DNA of 48,797 nucleotides from an uncultured Allobosea sp. (lineage in GTDB: Bacteria > Pseudomonadota > Alphaproteobacteria > Rhizobiales > Beijerinckiaceae), in the NCBI RefSeq assembly GCF_945957345.1, contig NZ_CAMFKW010000042.1, positions 1-48,797 of the forward strand, given 5' to 3'. This document shows, one piece after another, positions 10,338 to 18,717 of the stretch; the first letter of the stretch is position 1, and each line of letters starts with the position of its first letter. The position numbers were made by a program, and so were the translations under genes. Under the pieces are notes generated by a model that was not told the DNA's origin, did not search any database, and saw only the letters and a list, made by a program, of their open reading frames with translations.

Positions 10338-10498
10338 GCTGAGTTCGTTCACTTGAGAAGAGAGGGCGGCGAAGGGTCGCGCGGGAGCGGTCCGAAGAGA
10401 ACGCGCTCATTCCTTGACCCTTGGGGCGATGATGGGCATGTGTTCGGTGCGCCGCTGCCAATGTAGGACGGGCGCTCCGTCCCGCCGACGCCCACCTT

Positions 10499-10507
10499 TA
10501 AGGAGGT
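10499..10507 (+). promoter_or_regulatory. Very strong Shine-Dalgarno before opgG
   Basis: TAAGGAGGT-like sequence nearly fully complementary to the 16S 3' end, only four bases before a GTG codon at 10511. It decides this GTG as the start. The short spacing together with the GTG may temper translation. Confidence 0.6.
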
Positions 10508-10510
10508 AGT

Positions 10511-12238
10511 GTGAACTTGTCGACCCGTTCCGCCGACGGGGCCCCGCTCATGGCCCGATCTTCCTCTTCAGCCCGGCATGGGCTGATGCGGCTGCTGGAC
10601 CAGTGCGGACAGGGCCGGAGCAGGTCCGGTTTCGCGCGGCTCGGCCTGCTGCTCGGCTGGCTGGCTCTGGCGGTTGTCGCCGGGCCGTCGGCCTTCGCGC
10701 AGCAGAAGCCGGCATTCGGGCTCGACGACGTGGTCGCCAAGGCGAAGGCGCTGGCGGATGCGCCTTATGTCGCACCGGTCAGCAACCTGCCCGACGTCTT
10801 CAGCAAGATGCAGTTCGCCGATTACCAGAAGATGCAGCCGAAGCGCGAACGCTTCGCCTGGATGGAATACAAGACGCCGTTCAAGCTGGCCTTCTACCAT
10901 CAGGGCATGCAGTTCAACACGCCGGTGAAGATCAGCGAGATCGTCGACGGCGCCGCGCACGAAATCCCCTATGATTCCGGGCGCTTCGACTTCGCCGACC
11001 TGCATTTCGACCGCGAGGCGACCAGCAAGCTCGGCTGGGCCGGCTTCCGCGTGGTCTATCCGATCAACCAGGCCGGCAAGCTCGACGAGATCATGAGCGT
11101 GCTCGGCGCGAGCTATTTTCGCGTCATCGGCAAGGGCCAGATCTACGGCCTCTCCGGCCGCGGTCTCGCGATCGATACCGGCTTGCCGATCGCCGAGGAA
11201 TTTCCCGCCTTCCGCGAATTCTGGCTGCGCCGCCCGAAGCCGAAGGACAAGCACCTGACCTTCTACGCACTGATGGATTCGGTGCGGGCTTCCGGGGCCT
11301 ACGAGTTCACCCTGACGCCGGGCTCCGACGCCGTTCTCAGCGTCAAGGCGCGCGTCTTCCTGCGCCAGGGCGCCTCGCCGACGACGCTCGGCATTGCGCC
11401 CCTGACCAGCATGTTCCTCTATGGCCCGCAGCAGCCGTCGCCGACCCCGAATTTCCGCCCGGCGATCCATGATTCCAATGGCCTCGCCGTCCGCACCGGC
11501 ACTGGCGAATGGATCTGGCGACCGCTGGTCAACCCGTCCATGGTCGCGATCAGCGATATCCCGGCGGAGAACCCCAAGGGCTTCGGCCTGCTCCAGCGCG
11601 GCCGCGACTTCTCGCGCTACGAGGATCTGAAGGATCGCTACGACCTGCGTCCGAGCGCCTGGATCGAGCCTACCAACGATTGGGGCAAGGGCAATGTCCG
11701 CCTCGTCGAGATCCCGACCGCCGACGAGACCAACGACAATATCGTCACGCTCTGGGTGCCCGACAGCAGGCCCCCGTTCGGCGAGCCGATGCGCTTCGAC
11801 TACCGCATGCACTGGACCATGGACGAGCCTGCCCTGATGAAGGGCGACATCTCCCATGTCTGGCAGACGATGCGCGCGGCCGGCGAGATCTACCAGTCCA
11901 ACCTGATCCGCGCCGGCGACGGCACGCTCGCCTTCCTGGTCGATTTCAAGGGTCCCTCGCTGCGCAAGCTGGCGAAGGACGCCCGCCCGACCGCCGTGGT
12001 CTCGGCCAACGACAATGTCGAGATCGTCGGCACGGAGTTGCAGCCCAATCCGGCCATCCAGGGCTGGCGCCTGATCTATCGGATCAAGGTCAGGAACCCG
12101 GCCGTCTCGTCTGATCTCGACGCGGTGCTGAAGCTCGGCGACCGCACGCTGACCGAGACCTGGAAGTTCAGGCTGCCGCCGACGCAGGCCGCGACGGACA
12201 AGGAAACCTATCTCAACCGCTTCAAGGCGATGGAATAG
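10511..12238 (+). CDS. opgG: Periplasmic glucan biosynthesis protein OpgG/MdoG
   Basis: Periplasmic protein of 575 residues in the MdoG/OpgG/OpgD family (E. coli OpgG is near 510). It acts in making osmoregulated periplasmic beta-glucans; family members have recently been reported as beta-1,2-glucan-cleaving enzymes. An N-terminal leader has basic residues, a hydrophobic core (LGLLLGWLALAVVAG) and cleavage near AFAQQ, about residue 63. Then come family blocks: FGLDDVVAKAKALADAPY, YRVIGKGQIYGLSGRGLAIDTG-like segments, and the C-terminal immunoglobulin-like part. No opgH glucosyltransferase follows. It diverges from bglX and its end overlaps the convergent acyltransferase by 31 bases. TTGACC about 95 bases upstream may be a -35 box. 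Confidence 0.9.
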   Translation: MNLSTRSADGAPLMARSSSSARHGLMRLLDQCGQGRSRSGFARLGLLLGWLALAVVAGPSAFAQQKPAFGLDDVVAKAKALADAPYVAPVSNLPDVFSKMQFADYQKMQPKRERFAWMEYKTPFKLAFYHQGMQFNTPVKISEIVDGAAHEIPYDSGRFDFADLHFDREATSKLGWAGFRVVYPINQAGKLDEIMSVLGASYFRVIGKGQIYGLSGRGLAIDTGLPIAEEFPAFREFWLRRPKPKDKHLTFYALMDSVRASGAYEFTLTPGSDAVLSVKARVFLRQGASPTTLGIAPLTSMFLYGPQQPSPTPNFRPAIHDSNGLAVRTGTGEWIWRPLVNPSMVAISDIPAENPKGFGLLQRGRDFSRYEDLKDRYDLRPSAWIEPTNDWGKGNVRLVEIPTADETNDNIVTLWVPDSRPPFGEPMRFDYRMHWTMDEPALMKGDISHVWQTMRAAGEIYQSNLIRAGDGTLAFLVDFKGPSLRKLAKDARPTAVVSANDNVEIVGTELQPNPAIQGWRLIYRIKVRNPAVSSDLDAVLKLGDRTLTETWKFRLPPTQAATDKETYLNRFKAME

Positions 12239-13305
12239 GCGCCGCGCGCGTCACGCTCGGCCGATAGCGAGCGCCCCAACCTGATCATCGGGCGCTCGAC
12301 CGTGCGATAGATGAGCCAGGACAGCGTCAGCGTCAGGCCTATGCAGACGAGCATCGTGACGAGATCGCCACGCTCTCCGGTGAACGGCAGGACGCGGTAG
12401 ACGGCGGCGTTGACCGGGCCGTGGAACAGGTACATCGCGTAGCTGATCAGTCCGGTCCGGGCGAGCAGGGCGGAGCGCGGCCGCTCCAGCCGGATCGCCG
12501 CCAGGAAGACCACGAAAGCGAGCAGATAGGCGGCAAGGACGGGCGCGAGCCCTTCCATGATGAAATGGTCGCCGCGTGCCAGCGAAAACGGCGAGACCGC
12601 GATCACGGCTGCAAGCTGCGCGAAACCGATCAGCCACGCCGCAAGGCAGGCGCCCGTCCTGCGCTCGACCAGCCAGAGCCGCAGCAGCAACCCGAGGAAC
12701 AGGAACGGCAAGTGCATGCCGAGATACTGGACCGGCAGCTCCGCGAGGCCATGCAGGCGCAAGTGCACGGGCAGCACGGTCGCGGCGATCAGACCGAGGC
12801 TCAGGCCGAGCAACGCGAACACGTTTCGCAGGAGCCTCGTCGCGAACAGCAGCGCGACGAGCCCGTAGAAGACGAGCTCGACGAACAGCGTCCAATAGAT
12901 CGGCGAGAGCCAGGGCTGGCCGAAGAGCGGCGGCGCCATCGTCATGTTGGCGAGCAATGTCGTCGCCGACGGCCTGTCGCCGGAAAGCCAGGCCGTTGCG
13001 GTAAGCACGGCCAGCGCCAGCCACAGCGCCGGGTAGAGCCGGAACAATCGCGAGATCGCGAAATGCCGGAGCGGCCGCTCGCCGGCGATGCTGAACGGCA
13101 CGACGAAGCCGCTGATCAGGAAGAACAGCGCCACGCCGAACCGCCCGAGGCTCAGGGTCTCCACCACAGACCGGGCGAATGTGCTCATCGGCCCGGTCGC
13201 CGGTGGAGCCTGCCGCAACAGATCGCCGAACAGGTGCTCGATCATCACGCTAAGCGCTGCGATCGCCCGCAATCCGTCGAGATGGGCATAGCGCTGTCGG
13301 CTCAT
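12208..13305 (-). CDS. Acyltransferase 3 family membrane protein (OafA/ExoZ-like)
   Basis: Integral membrane O-acyltransferase of 365 residues with about ten hydrophobic helices. It probably adds acetyl or a similar group to the polymer of this locus. It opens with HLDGLRAIAALSVMIEH, the standard start of acyltransferase 3 proteins, where the His is thought to be catalytic; RFGVALFFLISGFVVPFSI follows and SYAMYLFHGPV lies near the end. ATG 13305 directly precedes this motif and is 8 bases after the GH5 stop, so it is chosen over a long unconserved extension. It is the last gene of the eight-gene operon and overlaps the end of opgG tail-to-tail. Confidence 0.88.
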   Translation of the reverse strand: MSRQRYAHLDGLRAIAALSVMIEHLFGDLLRQAPPATGPMSTFARSVVETLSLGRFGVALFFLISGFVVPFSIAGERPLRHFAISRLFRLYPALWLALAVLTATAWLSGDRPSATTLLANMTMAPPLFGQPWLSPIYWTLFVELVFYGLVALLFATRLLRNVFALLGLSLGLIAATVLPVHLRLHGLAELPVQYLGMHLPFLFLGLLLRLWLVERRTGACLAAWLIGFAQLAAVIAVSPFSLARGDHFIMEGLAPVLAAYLLAFVVFLAAIRLERPRSALLARTGLISYAMYLFHGPVNAAVYRVLPFTGERGDLVTMLVCIGLTLTLSWLIYRTVERPMIRLGRSLSAERDARGAYSIALKRLR

Positions 13306-13312
13306 GCCGGCC

Positions 13313-14545
13313 TCATCGCAGGCCGAGTGCGCGCAGTGTTGCGCGATCGAAGCCCGGCCCGGTCTCATTCTCGGCGAGTGCGAAGCCGCCGGTTCCCGCA
13401 TAGGTCCACGCAGCCCAGGCGAAGCCTTGCGCTTCGGCCAGCTCGCGCATGTCGCGCAGCCAGTGCTCGCGGGCGGCGGCACCTTCGGGCGTATCCATAT
13501 AGGGCGTGCGGTGGACGCCGAACTCGCCGAGCAGGACGGCATGGGCAGGCAGGTGCTGCGCGATGCGCCAGTCGTTCACCCGCCGAAAAGTCTTCTCAAG
13601 GCTCGATCGATCGAAGCCGCCATAGCGTGCGAGGGATCGTTTCGCAGTGAGCGCCTGCTCAAGCGCGGAGCCGTCGAGAGCGAGGCCGGCAATGCGCTGC
13701 CGGGTTGCGGCCACCATCGCATCGGTCGAGGGAGGCGCCGGATAAGGAATCGCATCGAGCGCATGGGCCGGGCTGCCGCGCACGCCCTGATGGGTGAACT
13801 GCCAGGGTGCGTAGTCGTGATAGGTGTAGATAAGGCGGCTATCGCCCGCGAAGGGCCGCGTGTCGAGTGCGGTCAGCGCGGACGCTGCGTTCATCGACCC
13901 GCCGCCCAATACGAGCGGCAGCCTGGCTGAGCCTGTCCGGGCGGCCCGGTAGCAGGCTTCGAGCATGGGTTGCCACATCGCCTGCGACACCTCCGGCTCA
14001 TTCATCAGCTCGAAGGCGAGCCTGGGATGCCCGGTGCTCGCCCTGCTCTCGGCAAGCGTTTCGAGAAGGTCGGCCAGGCGTTGCTGCAGGGCAAGCACGG
14101 CACGGAATTCCGGCGCATCGACACCTGCGGTCAAGGCGGCCGGCCGATAGGCCGGATTCATCGCGCTCGGATGCAGATCGACGATCACGCCAAGATCGGC
14201 ATCGAGCAGATCGCGAGCCGTGCCGATGAGCAATGCATCGACCCGGTCACGCGCTGTCCCTTGGAAGGTGAGGAAAGGCCCGACATCGACGGCAAGCCGC
14301 ACGAAATCGAAGCCGGCGGCACGGATAGCCTGCCGCTGCGCCGCATCGAAGCGGAAGCGCGGCGCCGAGAAGGGCGCATCGCCATAGCTGCCATCCGCGC
14401 GAACTTCGGCCCAGCCCAGGGCATGCGAGACGCCGATGCCGCGGCGGAACAGCGGGATATCGCTGCCGGCTCCGCTTGCGGCCTGTGCAGGCCCGAGCGC
14501 GGCGAGGCCGGTCAGCCCGGCAAGGACGGAGCGGCGGCTCGTCAT
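13313..14545 (-). CDS. Secreted glycoside hydrolase family 5 (endoglucanase-like)
   Basis: Exported GH5 hydrolase of 410 residues, likely cutting a beta-linked polymer. A Tat-type leader MTSRRSVLAGLTGLAALG ends near AQAAS (residue 23). Catalytic features: VRLAVDVGP, DLHPS (123-127), acid/base Glu183 in FELMNEPEV, YTYHDY (His243), nucleophile Glu341 in LLGEFGVHR, and a late Trp in AWAAWTYAG. Start ATG 14545 overlaps the methyltransferase stop as ATGA, which favours it over a start six codons upstream. Like cellulase or ExoK/ExsH-type genes inside other exopolysaccharide loci, it may trim, release or set the length of the polymer; the substrate is unknown. Confidence 0.88.
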   Translation of the reverse strand: MTSRRSVLAGLTGLAALGPAQAASGAGSDIPLFRRGIGVSHALGWAEVRADGSYGDAPFSAPRFRFDAAQRQAIRAAGFDFVRLAVDVGPFLTFQGTARDRVDALLIGTARDLLDADLGVIVDLHPSAMNPAYRPAALTAGVDAPEFRAVLALQQRLADLLETLAESRASTGHPRLAFELMNEPEVSQAMWQPMLEACYRAARTGSARLPLVLGGGSMNAASALTALDTRPFAGDSRLIYTYHDYAPWQFTHQGVRGSPAHALDAIPYPAPPSTDAMVAATRQRIAGLALDGSALEQALTAKRSLARYGGFDRSSLEKTFRRVNDWRIAQHLPAHAVLLGEFGVHRTPYMDTPEGAAAREHWLRDMRELAEAQGFAWAAWTYAGTGGFALAENETGPGFDRATLRALGLR

Positions 14546-15450
14546 GTCGAGGCCCCCGGCCAACCAGCCTTGCCCGGATAACGCGCCGTCAGCGCGCCAT
14601 CGAGAATGATCATGTCGTCGCGGCCCGCGAAGGGCGCGGACAGCCCGCTGAGCGAGGCTTCGCGCAGAGCGGGGTCGACGGTCCGCGACGGCACGAAGCG
14701 GACATCGCTCCAGCCTTCGGTCTCGAAACTGCTCATGTAATCGGCGGGGCGCAGCCGGTTCGGCTGGCCGGGAAAGGCGAAGAGCCGGTAGAGCGGTGCC
14801 GGATAGCGATAGATGTTGTTGGGGTCCTGTTCCCGGATCCAGCGCGAATGGGTCTGCAGGTCGATGATATGGACCGCTTCGCAGCCGGGTCGCGCGACTT
14901 GCGTCATCGCGGCGATGGCGCTCGCCGGATCGTCATAATGCTCGAAGGCCGCGCAGCTCACGATCAGGTCGAATTGCCGCCCTTCGGACAGGCGCGGGAT
15001 GTCGAAATCCCGGCCGACCGCATAGCCGAAAGCGCGGGGGCTCGCCGCGCCGGCAAGCGCCGATGCGCGCGCCCGGCCGAATGCATTGCCCTCCGGGAAA
15101 CGCGCCAGCAGCCGCTGGTAGAAGGCGGGGTCCTCGCCCCCGGCGAGGTCGAACACGTCGATCGCATGATAGGAGCGGGCGCCCAGCGCTAAGAAGAGCA
15201 CGCCGTTTCCGCGCGAGGCGCCGGGGCTGAGCTCCAGCACGTCCCGTCCCCGAACATCGAAGCCCGGTGGCATGAAGCGACGCAGCGAGGCGAAGATGTC
15301 GAGGAGATAGGCGATCTGCCCGTCGGGATCGGATTTCGCCACGGTGTTGGGCGTGCTGTAGCCGTTGAGCCTGCTCTTGCCCCAGGCCAGACCGAGGAAG
15401 CCGAGGCCGAGCACGGTCATTTCGAGATTGCGCAACGCGGTTTTCACCAT
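14542..15450 (-). CDS. SAM-dependent methyltransferase
   Basis: Class I methyltransferase of 302 residues. The Rossmann SAM-binding segment is VLELSPGASRGNGVLFLALGARSYHAIDV (glycine-rich loop, then an acidic Asp at the end of strand 2), followed by FDLIVSCAAFEHYDDP, where SCAAFEH is typical of motif IV in sugar or lipid methyltransferases. An N-terminal hydrophobic stretch (MTVLGLGFLGLAWG) may tether it to the membrane. Its start overlaps the preceding GT4 stop by one base (TGATG). From context it should methylate a sugar of the polymer or its precursor, which is inference; the acceptor cannot be read from sequence. Confidence 0.82.
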   Translation of the reverse strand: MVKTALRNLEMTVLGLGFLGLAWGKSRLNGYSTPNTVAKSDPDGQIAYLLDIFASLRRFMPPGFDVRGRDVLELSPGASRGNGVLFLALGARSYHAIDVFDLAGGEDPAFYQRLLARFPEGNAFGRARASALAGAASPRAFGYAVGRDFDIPRLSEGRQFDLIVSCAAFEHYDDPASAIAAMTQVARPGCEAVHIIDLQTHSRWIREQDPNNIYRYPAPLYRLFAFPGQPNRLRPADYMSSFETEGWSDVRFVPSRTVDPALREASLSGLSAPFAGRDDMIILDGALTARYPGKAGWPGAST

Positions 15451-16664
15451 CAGCCTCCCAGTTCGACATGTTTTGCCGGGCGGGCGCTGCGCTGGCGGAC
15501 AGGCCCACGCCGCCAGTCGAGTAGCGCGCTCTCGTAGACATCCATGGTGCGATCGACGATCGCGCCCCAGCCGAAGGAATCGAGCACCTGCGCCGCGCGG
15601 GCGGCGCCTTCGGCCGGGGCGGGCGCGGCGAGTTTCGTCGCGATCGCCTCCGCCAGCCGGTCCACCGCGCCCAGCGGGAAATAACTGTCCGGCCCGAGAT
15701 CCACGGCGAGGTTGGCGTCGATATCGCTGGCGAGGCTGGGCACGCCGTAGCTGAGCGCTTCGAGCAGCACCATCGGCATGCCTTCATGGCTCGAAGGCAG
15801 CACGAACAGAGCGGCATGCCGGTAGAGCTGGCAGAGGGCTTCGCCGCGCTGGAAGCCGGCCATCACCACGCCGGGCGTCGCTGAAGCCGCCGCCTCGACC
15901 GCGCGCTGATAGGGGCCGGCGTGATCGGCGGCGCCGGCGATGACGAGCCTGAGGCCGGGATCGGCGAGGCGCGCGAAGGCCTCGATCAGGTCGAGATGCC
16001 GCTTCTCCTCGACGATCCTGCCAACGGACAGGATGTAGCGCTGCGGCCGGACCCGGATGCGATCGAGATAGGACGTGTCGGGATCGGTCTGCACGGGGCT
16101 CTCGACGCCGTTCGGGATGAAGGTCGCGCCGACGCTGAACTTGCGCCGGACAGCCTCGACGATCGCTTTGGAGACGCCGATATTTGCATGCGAGAACAGC
16201 ATACCCATCGCCTCGCCGGTGCGCAGGATGGATTTCGCGACTGGTCCCCATTTCTGGCGCTCGTAGTCGAAGCCGTGATGCGTCACCACGACGTGCAGGC
16301 CTAGCAGGCGCGCGAGCGGCGTCAGCAGCGCCGGCCCGATCGCATGGATATGCACGAGGTCCGGATTGCCGCGGGCCGCGACGAACAGGCCCAGCATCGT
16401 GTGCAGCAAGGCCTCGAAGCTGCGCGAGCGCGGCGCCCAGACCGGGGTGACGGTGACGCCTTTCCAGGTATAGGGCCGCTGGGACGCGAGATAGGGCGCG
16501 CGCCCGAGCACCTCGACCCGCCAGCCACGCTCGACCAGGCGCGCCGAGATCGCCGCGACATGGGTCTCGACGCCGCCCTGGATTTCGGGGACGCCGCGCA
16601 GGCCGACGAAGACGATCTTTCGTTCGGGCAGCCTGGCGCCGATCGGTGGGATCAAGGTGTACAT
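15450..16664 (-). CDS. Glycosyltransferase, GT4 family
   Basis: Retaining GT-B glycosyltransferase of 404 residues, cytoplasmic or membrane-peripheral. The N-domain has FVGLRGVPEIQGGVETHVAAI (residues about 19-39), the acceptor-side glycine loop common in GT4 sugar transferases. The C-domain shows LSVGRIVEEKRHLDLIEAF and the donor-binding LPSSHEGMPMVLLEAL (E-x7-E type). ATG 16664 begins the conserved part and overlaps the next GT4's stop (TGATG); the frame is open farther upstream but unconserved. It adds one sugar to the undecaprenyl-linked repeat unit of locus 1 (inference); donor and linkage are unknown. Confidence 0.9.
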   Translation of the reverse strand: MYTLIPPIGARLPERKIVFVGLRGVPEIQGGVETHVAAISARLVERGWRVEVLGRAPYLASQRPYTWKGVTVTPVWAPRSRSFEALLHTMLGLFVAARGNPDLVHIHAIGPALLTPLARLLGLHVVVTHHGFDYERQKWGPVAKSILRTGEAMGMLFSHANIGVSKAIVEAVRRKFSVGATFIPNGVESPVQTDPDTSYLDRIRVRPQRYILSVGRIVEEKRHLDLIEAFARLADPGLRLVIAGAADHAGPYQRAVEAAASATPGVVMAGFQRGEALCQLYRHAALFVLPSSHEGMPMVLLEALSYGVPSLASDIDANLAVDLGPDSYFPLGAVDRLAEAIATKLAAPAPAEGAARAAQVLDSFGWGAIVDRTMDVYESALLDWRRGPVRQRSARPAKHVELGG

Positions 16665-17890
16665 CAGCAGATCGCCTCGTACAGGGTGAGGGTACGTTCG
16701 CGGTATCGATCGGGCGAAAACTCGCGGCCGACCCAGTCGCGGCCGCTGGCGCCCATTCCGGCCCGTGCGGAGGGGGAGTGCGCGGCGAGCGCGGCCATCG
16801 CCTCGGCAAGCGCAGCGGCGTTGCCGGATTCGACCAGGAGGCCGGTCTCGCCATCGGCGATCAGCTCGGGTATGCCGCCGATCCGGGCGCCGATGACGGG
16901 CCGTCCGAGCGCATAGGCCTCGAGCAAGCTGATCGGCGCGTTCTCGTACCATTCGGAAGGCAGGACCAGCGCCAGCGATTCCCCGATCAGGCGCTGCAGG
17001 GCCGGCTTGTCGAGATGGCCGGCAAAGACGACATCGGTGCCGAAATTCTCCGCGAGCCGGCGCAGGCGCTCCTCTTCCGGGCCGCTGCCGGCGAGGACGA
17101 GCTTCTGGCGCGCCAGCGCGGCGGCGCGCAGCAGCGTGGCTAGTCCCTTCTCCGGTGCGAGCCGCCCGGCATAAACGAAGTAGTCGCCTTCGCCGGCTGC
17201 GGACGTATAGGCGCTCGTATCGATGCAGTTCGGGATATGGGCGATGCGATCGGCATCCCAGCCCCAGGCGACGAGCTTGTCGCGATAGAAGCGGCTCGGC
17301 GCGATCAGGCGGTCGAGCGTGTCGCGATAGAGCCCGAGGCTGCGATGGACCAGTGTCTCCATCAGGACGAGGCCGCTCACCGCAGCGGAATCCTTGACGC
17401 AGCGGCGCAGCAGGACGTTGTGGATGCGCCCACCCCGGCAGCGCTCGCAGACGCTGCCCCGGCTCAGCATCTTGTAGGCCGGGCATGCCACTTTCAGGTC
17501 ATGCGCCGTCATCACCAGCGGCACGCCTTCGGCCTTGAGGGCGCTGAAGATCGACGGCGAGATATGGTGGTAGACATTGTGGGCATGCGCCACATCCGGC
17601 CGCGCCCGCCCGATCAGCGCGCGGACCTTCCGGCGCGCCTCCAGCGAAAAGACGATCTTGGCGGCCTGCCGCGCCTTGGTCAGATGCCCGCTTGCCCGCC
17701 CGAACTCGATCTCGGACACGAAATGCCCGGACCACGGGCTCGGCAGGTTGGCGGGGTGCTGCATGGCGAAGGGCACCACGTCCCAGCCGGCGGCGGTGAA
17801 CAGGTCGATATGGTCGAGAAAGACGCTCTCGGCGCCGCCGCGGCGATAGAAGTAGTTGTTGATGGCGAGCAGCCGCCGGGTGTGCGTCAT
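16664..17890 (-). CDS. Glycosyltransferase, GT4 family
   Basis: Second GT-B transferase of the operon, 408 residues. It opens with LLAINNYFYRRGGAESVFLDHIDLF, with the GT4 glycine-rich acceptor loop. A cysteine-containing insert follows (VACPAYKMLSRGSVCERCRGG, with four Cys spread to the RRC), a pattern found in a GT4 subgroup and perhaps metal-binding. The donor site is VYAGRLAPEKGLATLLRAA, then LPSEWYENAPISLLEAYALG. ATG 17890 overlaps the deacetylase stop as ATGA. It probably extends the same repeat unit; sugar and linkage are not predictable. Confidence 0.9.
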   Translation of the reverse strand: MTHTRRLLAINNYFYRRGGAESVFLDHIDLFTAAGWDVVPFAMQHPANLPSPWSGHFVSEIEFGRASGHLTKARQAAKIVFSLEARRKVRALIGRARPDVAHAHNVYHHISPSIFSALKAEGVPLVMTAHDLKVACPAYKMLSRGSVCERCRGGRIHNVLLRRCVKDSAAVSGLVLMETLVHRSLGLYRDTLDRLIAPSRFYRDKLVAWGWDADRIAHIPNCIDTSAYTSAAGEGDYFVYAGRLAPEKGLATLLRAAALARQKLVLAGSGPEEERLRRLAENFGTDVVFAGHLDKPALQRLIGESLALVLPSEWYENAPISLLEAYALGRPVIGARIGGIPELIADGETGLLVESGNAAALAEAMAALAAHSPSARAGMGASGRDWVGREFSPDRYRERTLTLYEAIC

Positions 17891-18717
17891 CGCCGCTGCC
17901 CCCCCGAGCCTGTCGGCCTGAGGCCCATATGGTCGAGCGCCGCATCCACGGTCAGGACCCGGCAGCCGCGCGCGACCGCATAGCCGACCAGCAGGTGGAA
18001 GCTGGGCGCCGTGCAGCCATGCGGCGTCGGCCGCGGCGAGACGTCATGCGTGAAGAAGATCAGCCAGCCGGGATCGGTGACGAGCGCGTCGATCCAGCGG
18101 GCGAGCCCGAGCACATGCTGCTGCGGCTGGCGGATCTCGACCGCCCGCAGGAAGGCCGGGTCGGTTGGGCCGCGATTGATCCCTTCGCCGCCGGCCCGGC
18201 AACTGCGGAAGGCACGGGTGAGAAGGGCGCGCTTGCCGAAGGAGCCGCTATTGTAGGGATAGGCGAAATTACGCGGTGCGGGCCGCGGATCGATCGCGTC
18301 GAGATAAGCGGCATTGCGGGCGAGGTCGTCAGTCAGGGTGGGGCCGTCGACCTGCCTGACATCGTGATGCCCGAAGCTGTGGCAGCCGATCTCGTGGCCT
18401 CGCGCGGCGAGCTCCCGGCAGCCGGCCCGGTCGATCAAGGTGCGGCCGGGCTCGACCTGCCCCTCCAGCCCGCCCGAAATATAGAAGGTGCCGCGGGCGC
18501 GGTTGGCTTCGAGGACCGCAGCGCCGACATCGAGGGCGGAATCCGGCACGTCGTCGAAGGTGAAGGAGACGATCGGCTCCTGCGTGGGAACCTCCATGGT
18601 CGCGCGCGGGACGGCGCGGATCAGCCGGTTCTCCATGCGGCCGGCGAACTGGTCGAACCGCGTCGACAGGCGGGCGAGGCTTGCCCGCGAGGCTGGAATT
18701 CCGAATGGATCAGGCAT
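17887..18717 (-). CDS. Polysaccharide deacetylase (NodB/CE4-like)
   Basis: CE4-type carbohydrate deacetylase of 276 residues. Catalytic motifs: FTFDD (Asp55-Asp56) and the metal-binding H-x3-H in CHSFGHHD (His113, His117), with FAYPYNSGSFGKR as the motif 3 region and FFTHDV near the end, supplying the catalytic His. No signal peptide is seen, so it probably acts on a cytoplasmic or lipid-linked intermediate rather than on the finished polymer (inference). ATG 18717 gives an eight-base overlap with the upstream polymerase-like gene. It implies an N-acetylated sugar in the repeat unit of locus 1. Confidence 0.88.
   Translation of the reverse strand: MPDPFGIPASRASLARLSTRFDQFAGRMENRLIRAVPRATMEVPTQEPIVSFTFDDVPDSALDVGAAVLEANRARGTFYISGGLEGQVEPGRTLIDRAGCRELAARGHEIGCHSFGHHDVRQVDGPTLTDDLARNAAYLDAIDPRPAPRNFAYPYNSGSFGKRALLTRAFRSCRAGGEGINRGPTDPAFLRAVEIRQPQQHVLGLARWIDALVTDPGWLIFFTHDVSPRPTPHGCTAPSFHLLVGYAVARGCRVLTVDAALDHMGLRPTGSGGQRR

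Noticed and set aside
16665..17486. Long upstream extension of the first GT4 frame (to 678 codons)
   Set aside because: It overlaps the second GT4 in another frame and lacks conservation; ATG 16664 is coupled by TGATG.
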